Assembly (NCBI GenBank): GCA_009886305.1
Contig: QXZO01000153.1
Location: 1-29,399 of the forward strand
Origin: Betaproteobacteria bacterium
GTDB taxonomy: Bacteria > Pseudomonadota > Gammaproteobacteria > Burkholderiales > Eutrophovitaceae
Reading direction: 5' to 3'
DNA length: 29,399 nucleotides
Shown one piece after another: positions 8,809 to 16,667 of the stretch. The notes beneath the pieces were generated by a model. That model searched no databases. It saw nothing but the letters and a program-made list of their open reading frames with translations, and was not told where the DNA came from. A program made the position numbers and the translations under genes. Every line of letters starts with the position of its first letter. The stretch's first letter is position 1.

Positions 8809-9990
8809 ATGTCCATGAGTAATCGTCGTAAATTTTTGGCTGGGACTTCAGCTTTGGCCGGAATGTCGTTTCTGTCTTTAACGGGCTGTGGTAAAACTAC
8901 TGATTCAATTCGCGTGGGTTTTATGTTGCCATATACTGGAACATACGCAAAACTCGGGATAGCAATAGAGAACGGATTTAAGTTAGCTCTAAGCGAACTG
9001 GGGGAGAATCCCTTTGGAAAATCCATTGAATTTTTTGCGGTAGATGATGAATCAAATCCCGCTAAGGCGACGGATAACGCGAATAAGATCATGACTCGTG
9101 ATAAGGTCGATGTGGTTATCGGTACCGTACATTCGGGCGTAGCGATGGGTATGATAAAAGTTGCACAGGAGACCGGATCTTTGGTAATCATTCCGAACGC
9201 TGGCGCAAATGCTGCAACGGGTGCGATGTGCGCTCCCAACGTATTTCGGACCTCTTTTTCTAACTGGCAGCCTACTCATCCACTTGGCCGCATTATGGTT
9301 AAAGAGGGGCATAAAAAATCAGTTTTTGTCACTTGGAAATATGGTGCGGGGGAAGAGGCTTTAGCTTCATTCAGGGAGGGTTTTGAAGCTGCTGGGGGTG
9401 AGGTCATTAAAGAATTATTCGTACCGTTTCCAAACGTTGAGTTTCAGGCAATTCTAACGGAAATAGCCGCTTTGAAACCTGATGCAGTTGCTTGTTTCTT
9501 TGCCGGGGGTGGTGCTGTAAAGTTCGTAAAAGACTATGCTGCGGCCGGACTTAAATCCTCTATTCCACTATACGGCTCAGGGTTTTTAACAGAAGGCGTT
9601 CTCGATGCTCAGGGTGATGCTGCCGAGGGAATTACGACGACACTTCATTACGCTGATGGGCTTCAAAATCCTAAGAACTTAGCCTTTAGAAAAGCTTATC
9701 GATCGGCTTACAGTGAAGAGGCTGATGTTTATGCCGTCCAAGGTTACGATGCCGGCTTACTATTGATTAAGGCACTTCAGGAAACATCTGGAGATTTATC
9801 GAAAAAAGTACGGGCGATTAATGCTATGGAGGGGGCAGAAATTGATAGTCCTCGTGGATCTTGGGTAATGTCGAAAGCGCATAATCCCATTCAAAATTTT
9901 TATACAATTAAAGTGGAGAATGGAGTGAACAATGTAGTTGGTACAGCATGGGAAAGTCTGGAAGACCCATCTGTCGGATGCGATCTTTAA
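8809..9990 (+). CDS. ABC transporter solute-binding lipoprotein, branched-chain amino acid/aromatic acid type
   Basis: Periplasmic binding protein of the LivJ/Peripla_BP_6 family, 393 residues, which hands its ligand to the LivH/LivM-like permease encoded downstream. The N-terminus has twin arginines (NRRKFLAG) before a hydrophobic stretch and a lipobox LTGC with Cys27, so it looks like a lipoprotein, possibly exported by Tat. The mature part starts IRVGFMLPYTGTYAKLG, typical of this fold. An AGGGG ribosome-binding site six bases before ATG 8809 supports this start. Position just after the benzoate-CoA ligase suggests benzoate or a related aromatic acid as ligand; the sequence alone cannot prove the ligand. 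Confidence 0.9.
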   Translation: MSMSNRRKFLAGTSALAGMSFLSLTGCGKTTDSIRVGFMLPYTGTYAKLGIAIENGFKLALSELGENPFGKSIEFFAVDDESNPAKATDNANKIMTRDKVDVVIGTVHSGVAMGMIKVAQETGSLVIIPNAGANAATGAMCAPNVFRTSFSNWQPTHPLGRIMVKEGHKKSVFVTWKYGAGEEALASFREGFEAAGGEVIKELFVPFPNVEFQAILTEIAALKPDAVACFFAGGGAVKFVKDYAAAGLKSSIPLYGSGFLTEGVLDAQGDAAEGITTTLHYADGLQNPKNLAFRKAYRSAYSEEADVYAVQGYDAGLLLIKALQETSGDLSKKVRAINAMEGAEIDSPRGSWVMSKAHNPIQNFYTIKVENGVNNVVGTAWESLEDPSVGCDL

Positions 9991-10034
9991 AGTCCAACTA
10001 AGCCTAGTTATCCAAACAGAGGTGTATCAGCAAA

Positions 10035-10139
10035 ATGTATCAGTACACTTTTGGCGATCCATGGGTCGTTTCAGTGTTTCTGCTTTTCGGTTCACCAAGC
10101 CTTCTCTTGATATATAGGTATGCGTTTTTCTCAACTTGA
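10035..10139 (+). CDS. Possible 34-residue membrane peptide, overlapping the next gene
   Basis: A short frame starting at ATG 10035 encodes 34 residues with one hydrophobic stretch (VVSVFLLFGSPSLLLIY, residues 11-27) flanked by polar or basic residues, as for a single-pass membrane peptide. AGAGGT lies about ten bases before the ATG. The stop at 10137-10139 falls inside the carboxyltransferase gene, which begins at 10120 and lacks a well-spaced ribosome-binding site of its own, so translational coupling is plausible. The region could equally be untranslated leader. I do not recognise the peptide. Confidence 0.3.
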   Translation: MYQYTFGDPWVVSVFLLFGSPSLLLIYRYAFFST

Positions 10140-11388
10140 TTTAGATCGACAACTAAGGCTAATTTTCGATGAGTTAATTGATCTCGAAGGGGATCCCGTA
10201 GGAAGTTTACGCGTCGCTAAAGGCGCTCTAGGTCCGTTTAACGCCTTGGTCGTTGGATTCGATTTTAGCGTTCAAGGAGGTTCCATTGGCGCTGCTGAGG
10301 CGAGGCAGCTTGCAGTCGGTATAAAAACAGCCAAACGGTTGGGGATTCCGTTACTGATGATGCTTAATACGGGCGGGGTTCGCGTTACAGAAGGTGCAAA
10401 CGGTTTGGCAGCTTTTCGCTTTGTTTTTAGAGATCTACTTGATGCAAAGTTGGATGGGCTTCAAGTCTTGTCCGTCGTGACCAGGCATTGCTACGGGGGT
10501 GGCAGTATGCTCGCGACAATTGGCGATAGGGTCTTGGTGAATGCTCACTCACAGATTTCGATGTCTGGTCCAAAATTAATTCAAGCACTGACTGAAGATA
10601 CTGAAGATGGTCATGTGTCGAGTGATGATATTCATCATGTGTTGAACGGAGCGAATCGTGCTGGCATATCGAGCAGGTTCCAATTGGTAGAAGACGATGA
10701 ACAAGGTTACCAATGCGGAATACGTAGTTTTTTTTCGTCTAAGCAAAATTTAGTTGCTTCAAACCTTGTAATTTTAGATGAATTGGAACATAGATTTAAC
10801 GACCAGGGGTTAACTCGTTCTAGCCTTCAAGTCACTAAAAACTCCGTTCACTCCTTGATCGATTTAACCGAAATTGGAGAAGAGGCCTCTTGGTCTGGTA
10901 GTTCGGCGATGTTTTCTTTAGATAATCATGCAGATGAGCGGGTGGCGATTTACGCTTTGGTCGCTGATCATTTCGCTGATGCTGAAGCTGTTTTCGATCT
11001 GACGCATGCGATTAACGCCTTATCGAATTCTGTTGTCGGTATTAAAGTGTTCATCGATTGTTCTAGTCACTCTCCTAAATTAAGCGCCGAACGCGTACTT
11101 TTATCGGAATATCTTGCGATCTTAGCAATATGTATGAGAGAGAAACATGTGAATGGCACTCATGTTCATGTGATTTTGGTAGGGGCCGCAGGGGGAGGAA
11201 TCTTTGCGGCATTATCTGCGGCGGCCTCTGAAGTCACCATGTTGAAAACAGCTACAGTTCAGATTTTGCCGCCCGCGGCTATTGATGCCATGCGATGGCA
11301 AGATAATGACGTGATAACTGTGACACAGTTGATTAGTGCGCGAGTCGTCGATAACGTTATCGATGATCTCTCAGGTGTTATTAGTTAG
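10120..11388 (+). CDS. Malonate-decarboxylase beta/gamma-like fused carboxyltransferase, function unknown
   Basis: A 422-residue protein of the acyl-CoA carboxyltransferase (crotonase-like) superfamily. The first half resembles the beta subunit of biotin-independent malonate decarboxylase (MdcD): LLMMLNTGGVRVTEGANGLA (78-97) and the GGGSM...ISMSGPKLI region (126-154). The second half is weaker but gamma-like (MdcE), with VILVGAAGGGIFAALSAAAS at about 351-370. A separate beta plus gamma pair would be near 500 residues or more, so both parts are shortened. No alpha subunit (MdcA), acyl carrier protein or MdcB lies nearby. It sits inside the transporter block, 9 bases before livH, so it is coexpressed with benzoate uptake. 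Function is open: decarboxylation or transcarboxylation of a CoA thioester from benzoate is one possibility. Confidence 0.72.
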   Translation: MRFSQLDLDRQLRLIFDELIDLEGDPVGSLRVAKGALGPFNALVVGFDFSVQGGSIGAAEARQLAVGIKTAKRLGIPLLMMLNTGGVRVTEGANGLAAFRFVFRDLLDAKLDGLQVLSVVTRHCYGGGSMLATIGDRVLVNAHSQISMSGPKLIQALTEDTEDGHVSSDDIHHVLNGANRAGISSRFQLVEDDEQGYQCGIRSFFSSKQNLVASNLVILDELEHRFNDQGLTRSSLQVTKNSVHSLIDLTEIGEEASWSGSSAMFSLDNHADERVAIYALVADHFADAEAVFDLTHAINALSNSVVGIKVFIDCSSHSPKLSAERVLLSEYLAILAICMREKHVNGTHVHVILVGAAGGGIFAALSAAASEVTMLKTATVQILPPAAIDAMRWQDNDVITVTQLISARVVDNVIDDLSGVIS

Positions 11389-11397
11389 GGCTCTTCA

Positions 11398-12294
11398 ATG
11401 GACGCAGTTACATTTTTTATTCAAACGATGAACGGTATTCAATATGGCTTACTGCTATTTTTGGTTGCTAGCGGTTTAACGTTAATTTTTGGCATCATGG
11501 GCGTGATTAATATTGCTCATGGCAGTTTCTATATGATCGGAGCTTACCTAGCTTGGTCATTGATGGGCTGGCTTGGAAATTTTTGGTTAGGGTTGTTGTT
11601 TGGGGTAGTGGTTGCATTTGTACTCGGATTGATCCTCGAATGGTCGTTTATTCGATTTTTGTACGATCGAGATCACCTCCAACAGGTTTTGGTTACTTAT
11701 GGATTAATATTGATTTTTTCTGAGTTGAGAAGTGTGATCTGGGGTGATGATGTGCATAGTGTCGCTATCCCGGCGTTACTAGATGGTTCAATTCAGTTAA
11801 CTGATAACTTAGCTTATCCTGTTTATCGATTGTGGCTCTCTGGTGTTTGTATTGTTATCGCTATTTTAATGTTTATAGGGATACAGCATACGCGTTTAGG
11901 AATGATGATTCGCGCTGGTGAGTCTGATCGAGAAATGACGAAAGCCCTAGGTATTAACATTGGATTGGTTTATCGATTTATATTCGCTCTAGGGGTGTCG
12001 CTTGCGGCCTTTTCAGGAATGATAGCGGCGCCGATATCCTCTGTATTTCCTGGCATGGGTGGTCAAGTACTCATTGTTAGTTTTGTCGTTGTTGTTATTG
12101 GTGGTTTAGGATCAATCAAGGGTGCAATGGTCGCAGCTTTACTGGTTGGCTTAATTGATACTTTTGGCAAGGTAATGGTTTTTGATATTTTTGGGGTGAA
12201 TATTTTCCCAGAGATGGCAGGGATGAGTATCTTTGCTCTGATGGCTCTGATATTAATGTTTCGTCCTCAAGGGATATTTGGTAAGGAGTATTAA
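11398..12294 (+). CDS. livH: Branched-chain-type ABC transporter permease (LivH)
   Basis: Integral inner-membrane permease of the LivH family, 298 residues, with about eight hydrophobic segments. Typical motifs are the N-terminal NGIQYGLLLFLVASGLTLIFG, MGVINIAHGSFYMIGAY, and the coupling loop TRLGMMIRAGESDREMTKALG that contacts the ATPases, followed by the VVVIGGLGSIKGAM segment. It follows the carboxyltransferase by 9 bases and its stop overlaps the ATG of livM by one base (TAATG), showing tight coupling. With the adjacent binding protein and ATPases it should form an importer for an aromatic carboxylate rather than amino acids. It appears intact, unlike livM. Confidence 0.93.
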   Translation: MDAVTFFIQTMNGIQYGLLLFLVASGLTLIFGIMGVINIAHGSFYMIGAYLAWSLMGWLGNFWLGLLFGVVVAFVLGLILEWSFIRFLYDRDHLQQVLVTYGLILIFSELRSVIWGDDVHSVAIPALLDGSIQLTDNLAYPVYRLWLSGVCIVIAILMFIGIQHTRLGMMIRAGESDREMTKALGINIGLVYRFIFALGVSLAAFSGMIAAPISSVFPGMGGQVLIVSFVVVVIGGLGSIKGAMVAALLVGLIDTFGKVMVFDIFGVNIFPEMAGMSIFALMALILMFRPQGIFGKEY

Positions 12295-13150
12295 TGGGCC
12301 CGATGCTTAAAAAAGCCTTTCCCGGATTAATTCTTTTGGCGCTAGTCTTATTCCCTCTCGTGGGCGATAGATTCTATATTCAATTTGCTTCAAAGATCCT
12401 AGTGATGATCATTTTTGTGAGTAGCTTAAATCTACTAGTTGGTTTCACTGGTTTAGTCAGCCTAGGTCATGCCGCCTTTTTTGGATTTTCAGGATATGTC
12501 CTCGCACTCCTGAGTCCGCCAGATTCAGCCATGAACTTTTTTGTTGCACTCCTGGCCAGTATCGTATCTGTGGGTGTGCTAGGCGCAATATTCGGAGCCT
12601 TGGTGCTGCGCACTAAAGGTATATTTTTCATCATGTCTACATTGGCGCTTGGTGAAATGTTGTTTTATTTTTTACACGATACCAACTTGGCGGGTGGCTC
12701 AGACGGTATGTATGTAAATAGTCGTCCCAATTTCAGTCTATTTGACTGGTGGCAGCTGGATCTCGCGAATGTCGTTCATTTTTATTATTTAGTGAACACA
12801 GGACTAAGGCCCTCGGTTACAACACATATAAATTTAAATTAGTATGCTTTGTGATTGCGAGCATGATCGCTGCCATTAGTGGCTTTTTGGCCGCGGTGCA
12901 GTTCGGTGTTGTGAATCCGGAAATGGTTGGTTGGCATGTGTCAGGACATGCATTGATGATGGTGATTTTGGGTGGCAAAGGCACAGTCCTTGGGCCGGTC
13001 CTCGGGACTACAGGCCTCATGCTTGTTGAGGAAGGTTTTCAGATGGTGACCAAGCATTGGCAGCTCTTGACTGGGGGGGTGATTGTTCTTGTAGCACTTT
13101 TCCTTCCCAGTGGCCTAGTTGGGTTAAAGTTTTTTAAGAAAACGCCGTAA
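12294..13150 (+). pseudogene. livM: LivM-type ABC permease broken by an internal frameshifting deletion
   Basis: LivM-family permease in two frames. The first, from ATG 12294, reads as normal LivM to HFYYLV (codon ending 12794), then runs through NTGLRP to a stop at 12842. The second, from about 12791 to 13150, resumes with EHRTKALGYNTYKFKLVCFV and continues to the usual end (VVNPEMVGWHVSG, GGKGTVLGPVLG). The join lacks a normal part of the family: a membrane segment plus the first half of the cytoplasmic coupling loop (usually like SPFGRxLRAIREN). That is about 30 residues, and the frame change requires a loss of 3n+1 bases. No single reading frame spans the gene. Either it is a recent mutation or a sequence or assembly error; the other importer genes look intact. 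Confidence 0.85.
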
Positions 13151-13151
13151 T

Positions 13152-13904
13152 ATGGACACCTTGATTGAAGCTGTATCGCTAACAAAAAAATTCTCTGGAT
13201 TAACAGCAGTCTCGGGGGTATCACTTTCGTGCGAGCGTGGAATGATTCACGCTGTCATAGGCCCCAATGGCGCGGGGAAAAGCACCTTAATTAATTTGTT
13301 GTCTGGAGAGTTGCGGCCTACAGAAGGGAAAATAATAGTTGATGGAGTGGCCGCCACCGGATATGGGCCGACTAAGATGAGTCTTTTGGGGGTCGGCCGG
13401 AGCTATCAGCGCACTAATATTTATCCCAGCTTGAGTGTCCTTGAGAACTGTAATATTGCTGTTCAGTCTCGGCTAGATATTTCCATGAGGTTTTTTGGGG
13501 CGGTTAGCTTTTATCCTGATGTCGAGATTGGTTCTAAAAGAGTTATGGAAAGATTGCAGCTTGATGCGTTAGCCCACAAAAAGGCTAGTGATTTATCCCA
13601 CGGGGAACAGAGGCAGGTAGAAATCGCATTAGCTTTAGCAACGGAGCCAAAGGTATTACTTTTAGATGAACCTCTCGCTGGTATGGGGGCGGAGGAATCA
13701 CTGAAGATTGTAGAGCTACTTCTTAACATCCGATCAGACTTTGCGGTGATATTGGTTGAACATGATATGGACGCGGTGTTTGCATTAGCCGATAAGCTGA
13801 CAGTGATGCTAAATGGCGAGGTTATCGAAAGTGGTAAACCTGAAGTCGTTCGCACGAGCTATCGAGTTCAAGAGGCTTATTTAGGTGAGGACATCGATGA
13901 GTAA
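13152..13904 (+). CDS. livG: ABC transporter ATP-binding protein (LivG)
   Basis: Cytoplasmic ATPase of the branched-chain-type importer, 250 residues, the usual LivG length. Walker A is GPNGAGKST, the signature is LSHGEQRQVEIALALA, Walker B is VLLLDEPLAGM, and the switch His lies in VILVEHDMDAVF. The C-terminal tail (VRTSYRVQEAYLGED) is typical of LivG. The start ATG comes one base after the livM stop. It overlaps livF by 8 bases. Together with LivF it would energise uptake of an aromatic acid. Confidence 0.95.
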   Translation: MDTLIEAVSLTKKFSGLTAVSGVSLSCERGMIHAVIGPNGAGKSTLINLLSGELRPTEGKIIVDGVAATGYGPTKMSLLGVGRSYQRTNIYPSLSVLENCNIAVQSRLDISMRFFGAVSFYPDVEIGSKRVMERLQLDALAHKKASDLSHGEQRQVEIALALATEPKVLLLDEPLAGMGAEESLKIVELLLNIRSDFAVILVEHDMDAVFALADKLTVMLNGEVIESGKPEVVRTSYRVQEAYLGEDIDE

Positions 13905-14610
13905 CGTGCTTTTGAGTGTGATGGATCTTCACGCTCACTATGGATTGAGTCATGTACTTCACGGTGTTAATCTAGAAATCAAACGTGGTGAAACGTTAGC
14001 CCTTATGGGCCGAAATGGAATGGGCAAAACAACGCTGATCAAGTGTCTCATGGGCCTGGTCTCTCCAAGCTCTGGAGATGTGAAATTCAGAGAACAGGAC
14101 TCTAAATCCTTACCTACGCATTTGCTTGCTAGGGCTGGTGTTGCATATGTCCCTGAAGGGCGTGGTATTTTCAAAAACTTGTCCGTGAGAGAAAATTTAC
14201 TTTTAGCTGCTCGACGCGGGTTTGAGGGCCGAAGAGAATGGACCTATGATCGAGTTCTCGATAGCTTTCCCCGACTCAAGGAGCGCTTAACTCATGGCGG
14301 ACAGCAACTCTCCGGAGGGGAACAGCAGATGTTAAGTATCGGTAGAGCATTGTTAACAAACCCGGATTTATTACTATTGGATGAAGCTACAGAAGGACTC
14401 GCGCCGCTAATTGCACAAGAGATCTGGAGCATAATTGACGTTGTAAAACAATCTGGAATTTCAACTTTAATCGTTGATAAGAATTTTAAGGCGCTCTCAA
14501 AAATATCAAACCGGTGTGTCGTAATGGTTAAAGGTGAAATTGTGTTTGATGATATTTCATCGAATTTAATTGGAAAACCAGAAGCACTTAAAAGCTGGTT
14601 GGGAGTGTGA
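13897..14610 (+). CDS. livF: ABC transporter ATP-binding protein (LivF)
   Basis: Second ATPase of the importer, 237 residues, as usual for LivF. Walker A is GRNGMGKTT, the signature LSGGEQQMLSIGRAL, Walker B LLLLDEATEGLAP; the sequence VPEGRGIFKNLSVRENL is characteristic of LivF. A GTG at 13885 is in frame, but ATG 13897 has GAGG six bases upstream and overlaps the livG stop in the way usual for this gene pair, so I choose it. The catalytic switch region reads IVDKNFKALSK, where many LivF have EQN or DKN; this is within family variation. The next gene starts 39 bases later on the same strand. Confidence 0.94.
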   Translation: MSNVLLSVMDLHAHYGLSHVLHGVNLEIKRGETLALMGRNGMGKTTLIKCLMGLVSPSSGDVKFREQDSKSLPTHLLARAGVAYVPEGRGIFKNLSVRENLLLAARRGFEGRREWTYDRVLDSFPRLKERLTHGGQQLSGGEQQMLSIGRALLTNPDLLLLDEATEGLAPLIAQEIWSIIDVVKQSGISTLIVDKNFKALSKISNRCVVMVKGEIVFDDISSNLIGKPEALKSWLGV

Positions 14611-14649
14611 CCTTTTAAATGAATTTAATTTTTTGAAAGAGTTCAAGCT

Positions 14650-15447
14650 ATGAGAATTACAGATAGTTATTTTGTTCTCGGCGATAAACGATTAGAGTAT
14701 CGATGTATCGAGTCCGATGATGCCATTCGAAAAAAAGACACGCTGGTTTTGCTGCATGAGGGTTTGGGTTCCATTGATTTATGGAAAAGATTTCCTGAGG
14801 ATTTAGCTACAGCGACAGGCTGTCGCGTGTTTGTATTTTCAAGGTATGGTTATGGCAGGTCCTCTCCTATAATTGAGAAAAGATCGCTTGATTATATGCA
14901 TCGAGAAGCGCTTGACACTCTTCCCGATTTTCTAAAACATATAGACGTTGATAGGCCCATACTAATTGGACATAGCGATGGAGCCTCAATCGCTATGATT
15001 CACAACGGCGGTGGATATGACTTGGGCGGAATGGTCCTGATGGCACCTCATGTTTTTGTGGAAGGTTTAACGATACAGAGTATCGAGCAGGCTCGCGTTG
15101 CTTTTGAAACAACAGAGTTACCGAAGAAATTAGGACGTTACCATGAAGATGTTGAATCCGCTTTTTGGGGTTGGAATGACATTTGGTTATCACCGGAGTT
15201 TAAGAATTGGGATATTCAAACTTATGTTGAAAGGCTTAGTTGCGAGTCTTTACTTATCCAAAGTGATGATGATCCGTATGGAACTTTGGCTCAAATTGAA
15301 GTTATTGAGAAGTTATCACCCGCGCCGACTCAACGAGTCATATTGAAGGAATGTGGGCATTCGCCGCATGTAGATCAACCTGGTGCTACGATTGATTCCA
15401 TTGTGAGATTTGTTGAAGACATTTTGTGCGAGGATCGCTATGAGTAG
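14650..15447 (+). CDS. Alpha/beta-fold hydrolase of the benzoate operon
   Basis: Cytoplasmic alpha/beta hydrolase, 265 residues with no signal peptide. The catalytic triad can be read as Ser109 in GHSDGAS, an Asp within SDDD at 205-208, and His237 in CGHSPH; HEGLGS at 36-41 supplies the oxyanion-hole region. The protein stops inside the following dehydrogenase gene (8-base overlap), so the two are translationally coupled. Being last but two in the benzoate operon suggests an ester, thioester or lactone from the pathway as substrate, for example relief of CoA trapped in dead-end thioesters. No specific reaction can be assigned from the sequence. Confidence 0.82.
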   Translation: MRITDSYFVLGDKRLEYRCIESDDAIRKKDTLVLLHEGLGSIDLWKRFPEDLATATGCRVFVFSRYGYGRSSPIIEKRSLDYMHREALDTLPDFLKHIDVDRPILIGHSDGASIAMIHNGGGYDLGGMVLMAPHVFVEGLTIQSIEQARVAFETTELPKKLGRYHEDVESAFWGWNDIWLSPEFKNWDIQTYVERLSCESLLIQSDDDPYGTLAQIEVIEKLSPAPTQRVILKECGHSPHVDQPGATIDSIVRFVEDILCEDRYE

Positions 15448-16222
15448 AGGAAGAGTCGTTCTGGTTACGGGTTCTACGTCTGGTATCGGCTTAGGAATTG
15501 CTAAGGAGTTCGCGTCACAAGGATACGATATTGGCTTGAATGGTTTTGGGGAGAGGAAAGAAATTCAGTCGATAGAGCGGGAGATTAAAGAAAATTTTGG
15601 TGTCCAAGTGTTTTATTCTGATGCAGATATGTCAAAACCTTCAGAGGTTGAGCGTTTTGTGGGAAATGCGAATGATGTGTTGGGCGCTATTGATGTTTTG
15701 ATTAATAATGCTGGAGTTCAGCATGTCTCTCCCGTTGAGCATTTCCCGACTGATAAATGGGATCTCATTTTAGCGGTCAATTTATCATCGGCGTTTCATA
15801 TGAGTCGATTACTCATACCGAGTATGCGTACCCAAAGATTTGGACGAATTATCAATATTGCATCGGCGCACGGCCTGGTAGCCTCCATGAACAAATCTGC
15901 TTACGTGGCAGCGAAACATGGATTAATCGGCTTTACGAAGACGGTAGCGTTAGAGGTTGCAGAGTCGGGCGTAACTTGTAATGCCATATGCCCAGGTTGG
16001 GTGGAAACGCCCCTCGTCAAGGTGCAAGTAGAAGCCTTATCAAGCGAGAAATCACTTTCCCAGGAAGAGGTGATCCGGGACTTGATTCTGGAGCGACAGC
16101 CGACTCGTAAATTTGTCCAGATAGAGCAAGTTGCTGCTCTAGCTTTATTTCTTGCTTCCGAGCAAGCATCATCGATAACCGGCTCTTCCTATTCTATCGA
16201 TGGCGGTTGGACAGCGCATTAA
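15440..16222 (+). CDS. bdhA: D-3-hydroxybutyrate dehydrogenase (short-chain dehydrogenase)
   Basis: NAD-dependent short-chain dehydrogenase, 260 residues, predicted to interconvert D-3-hydroxybutyrate and acetoacetate. The NAD-binding TGSTSGIG is at 10-17, NNAG at 89-92, and the catalytic Asn114, Ser142, Tyr155, Lys159 are in place. Residues known to hold the substrate carboxylate in the Pseudomonas enzymes are also present at the same numbers: Gln94, His144, Lys152, Trp187, Gln196. This makes the assignment stronger than for a generic member; the C-terminus SYSIDGGWTAH is also typical. I choose ATG 15440, with GAGG six bases upstream, over the longer in-frame opening at 15410. The link to benzoate could be storage polymer metabolism or a hydroxyacyl product of the pathway. 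Confidence 0.87.
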   Translation: MSRGRVVLVTGSTSGIGLGIAKEFASQGYDIGLNGFGERKEIQSIEREIKENFGVQVFYSDADMSKPSEVERFVGNANDVLGAIDVLINNAGVQHVSPVEHFPTDKWDLILAVNLSSAFHMSRLLIPSMRTQRFGRIINIASAHGLVASMNKSAYVAAKHGLIGFTKTVALEVAESGVTCNAICPGWVETPLVKVQVEALSSEKSLSQEEVIRDLILERQPTRKFVQIEQVAALALFLASEQASSITGSSYSIDGGWTAH

Positions 16223-16233
16223 GTGCGTCAACC

Positions 16234-16641
16234 ATGCTAAAAATCAAATTAATCACGAATGGTCCGCTTCGTATCAAAGGTCCATTTGTTTATATTGATG
16301 AGCAGAAAGTATCTCGTGATATTAAAGGTGACCCACTAACCCTCTGTCGTTGTGGAAGAACAAAAATGGCTCCGTTTTGTGATGAATCTCATAAGTTTTT
16401 TTCGTTTAATACTCAGGATCAGCTTAAACGTGAGTATGTGGTCAGTAACGAACAACCTAATTTGGATGATGGCACAACCGTTGTTACTGGCATTGAAAAT
16501 GGTCCCTTACATATATCAGGGCCTACATTTCTGGTCGACGAGAGCCATGTGAGCTGGGAGGGTAATAATGTCAAGTTGTGTCGGTGTGGATGCTCTCAAA
16601 TAAAGCCTTTCTGTGATGGCGCACATAAAAGAATCTTTTAG
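16234..16641 (+). CDS. Double CDGSH-type iron-sulfur protein
   Basis: Small soluble protein of 135 residues with two CDGSH (mitoNEET-type) iron-sulfur motifs. The first has Cys38, Cys40, Cys49 and His53, the second Cys116, Cys118, Cys127 and His131, so each can hold a [2Fe-2S] cluster with three Cys and one His. In the first motif the usual CDG reads CDE. The tandem layout resembles other bacterial two-motif members, whose role is thought to be electron transfer or redox sensing. ATG 16234 is chosen; the longer TTG opening at 16207 overlaps the dehydrogenase gene. It lies 11 bases after that gene and closes the operon. A part in electron supply to BoxB is speculative. Confidence 0.88.
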   Translation: MLKIKLITNGPLRIKGPFVYIDEQKVSRDIKGDPLTLCRCGRTKMAPFCDESHKFFSFNTQDQLKREYVVSNEQPNLDDGTTVVTGIENGPLHISGPTFLVDESHVSWEGNNVKLCRCGCSQIKPFCDGAHKRIF

Positions 16642-16667
16642 GTTGAATCTACGCGAGTCTGGGATGA

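Noticed and set aside
8745..9239. 164-codon minus-strand frame over the solute-binding protein start
   Set aside because: Overlaps the end of the ligase gene and the conserved N-terminal part of the binding protein; no family resemblance.
12749..13150. The second livM piece as an independent gene starting at ATG 12749
   Set aside because: The first 14 or so residues from that ATG are out-of-frame livM sequence with no family match. Homology begins only near 12791, so it is the remainder of a broken gene.
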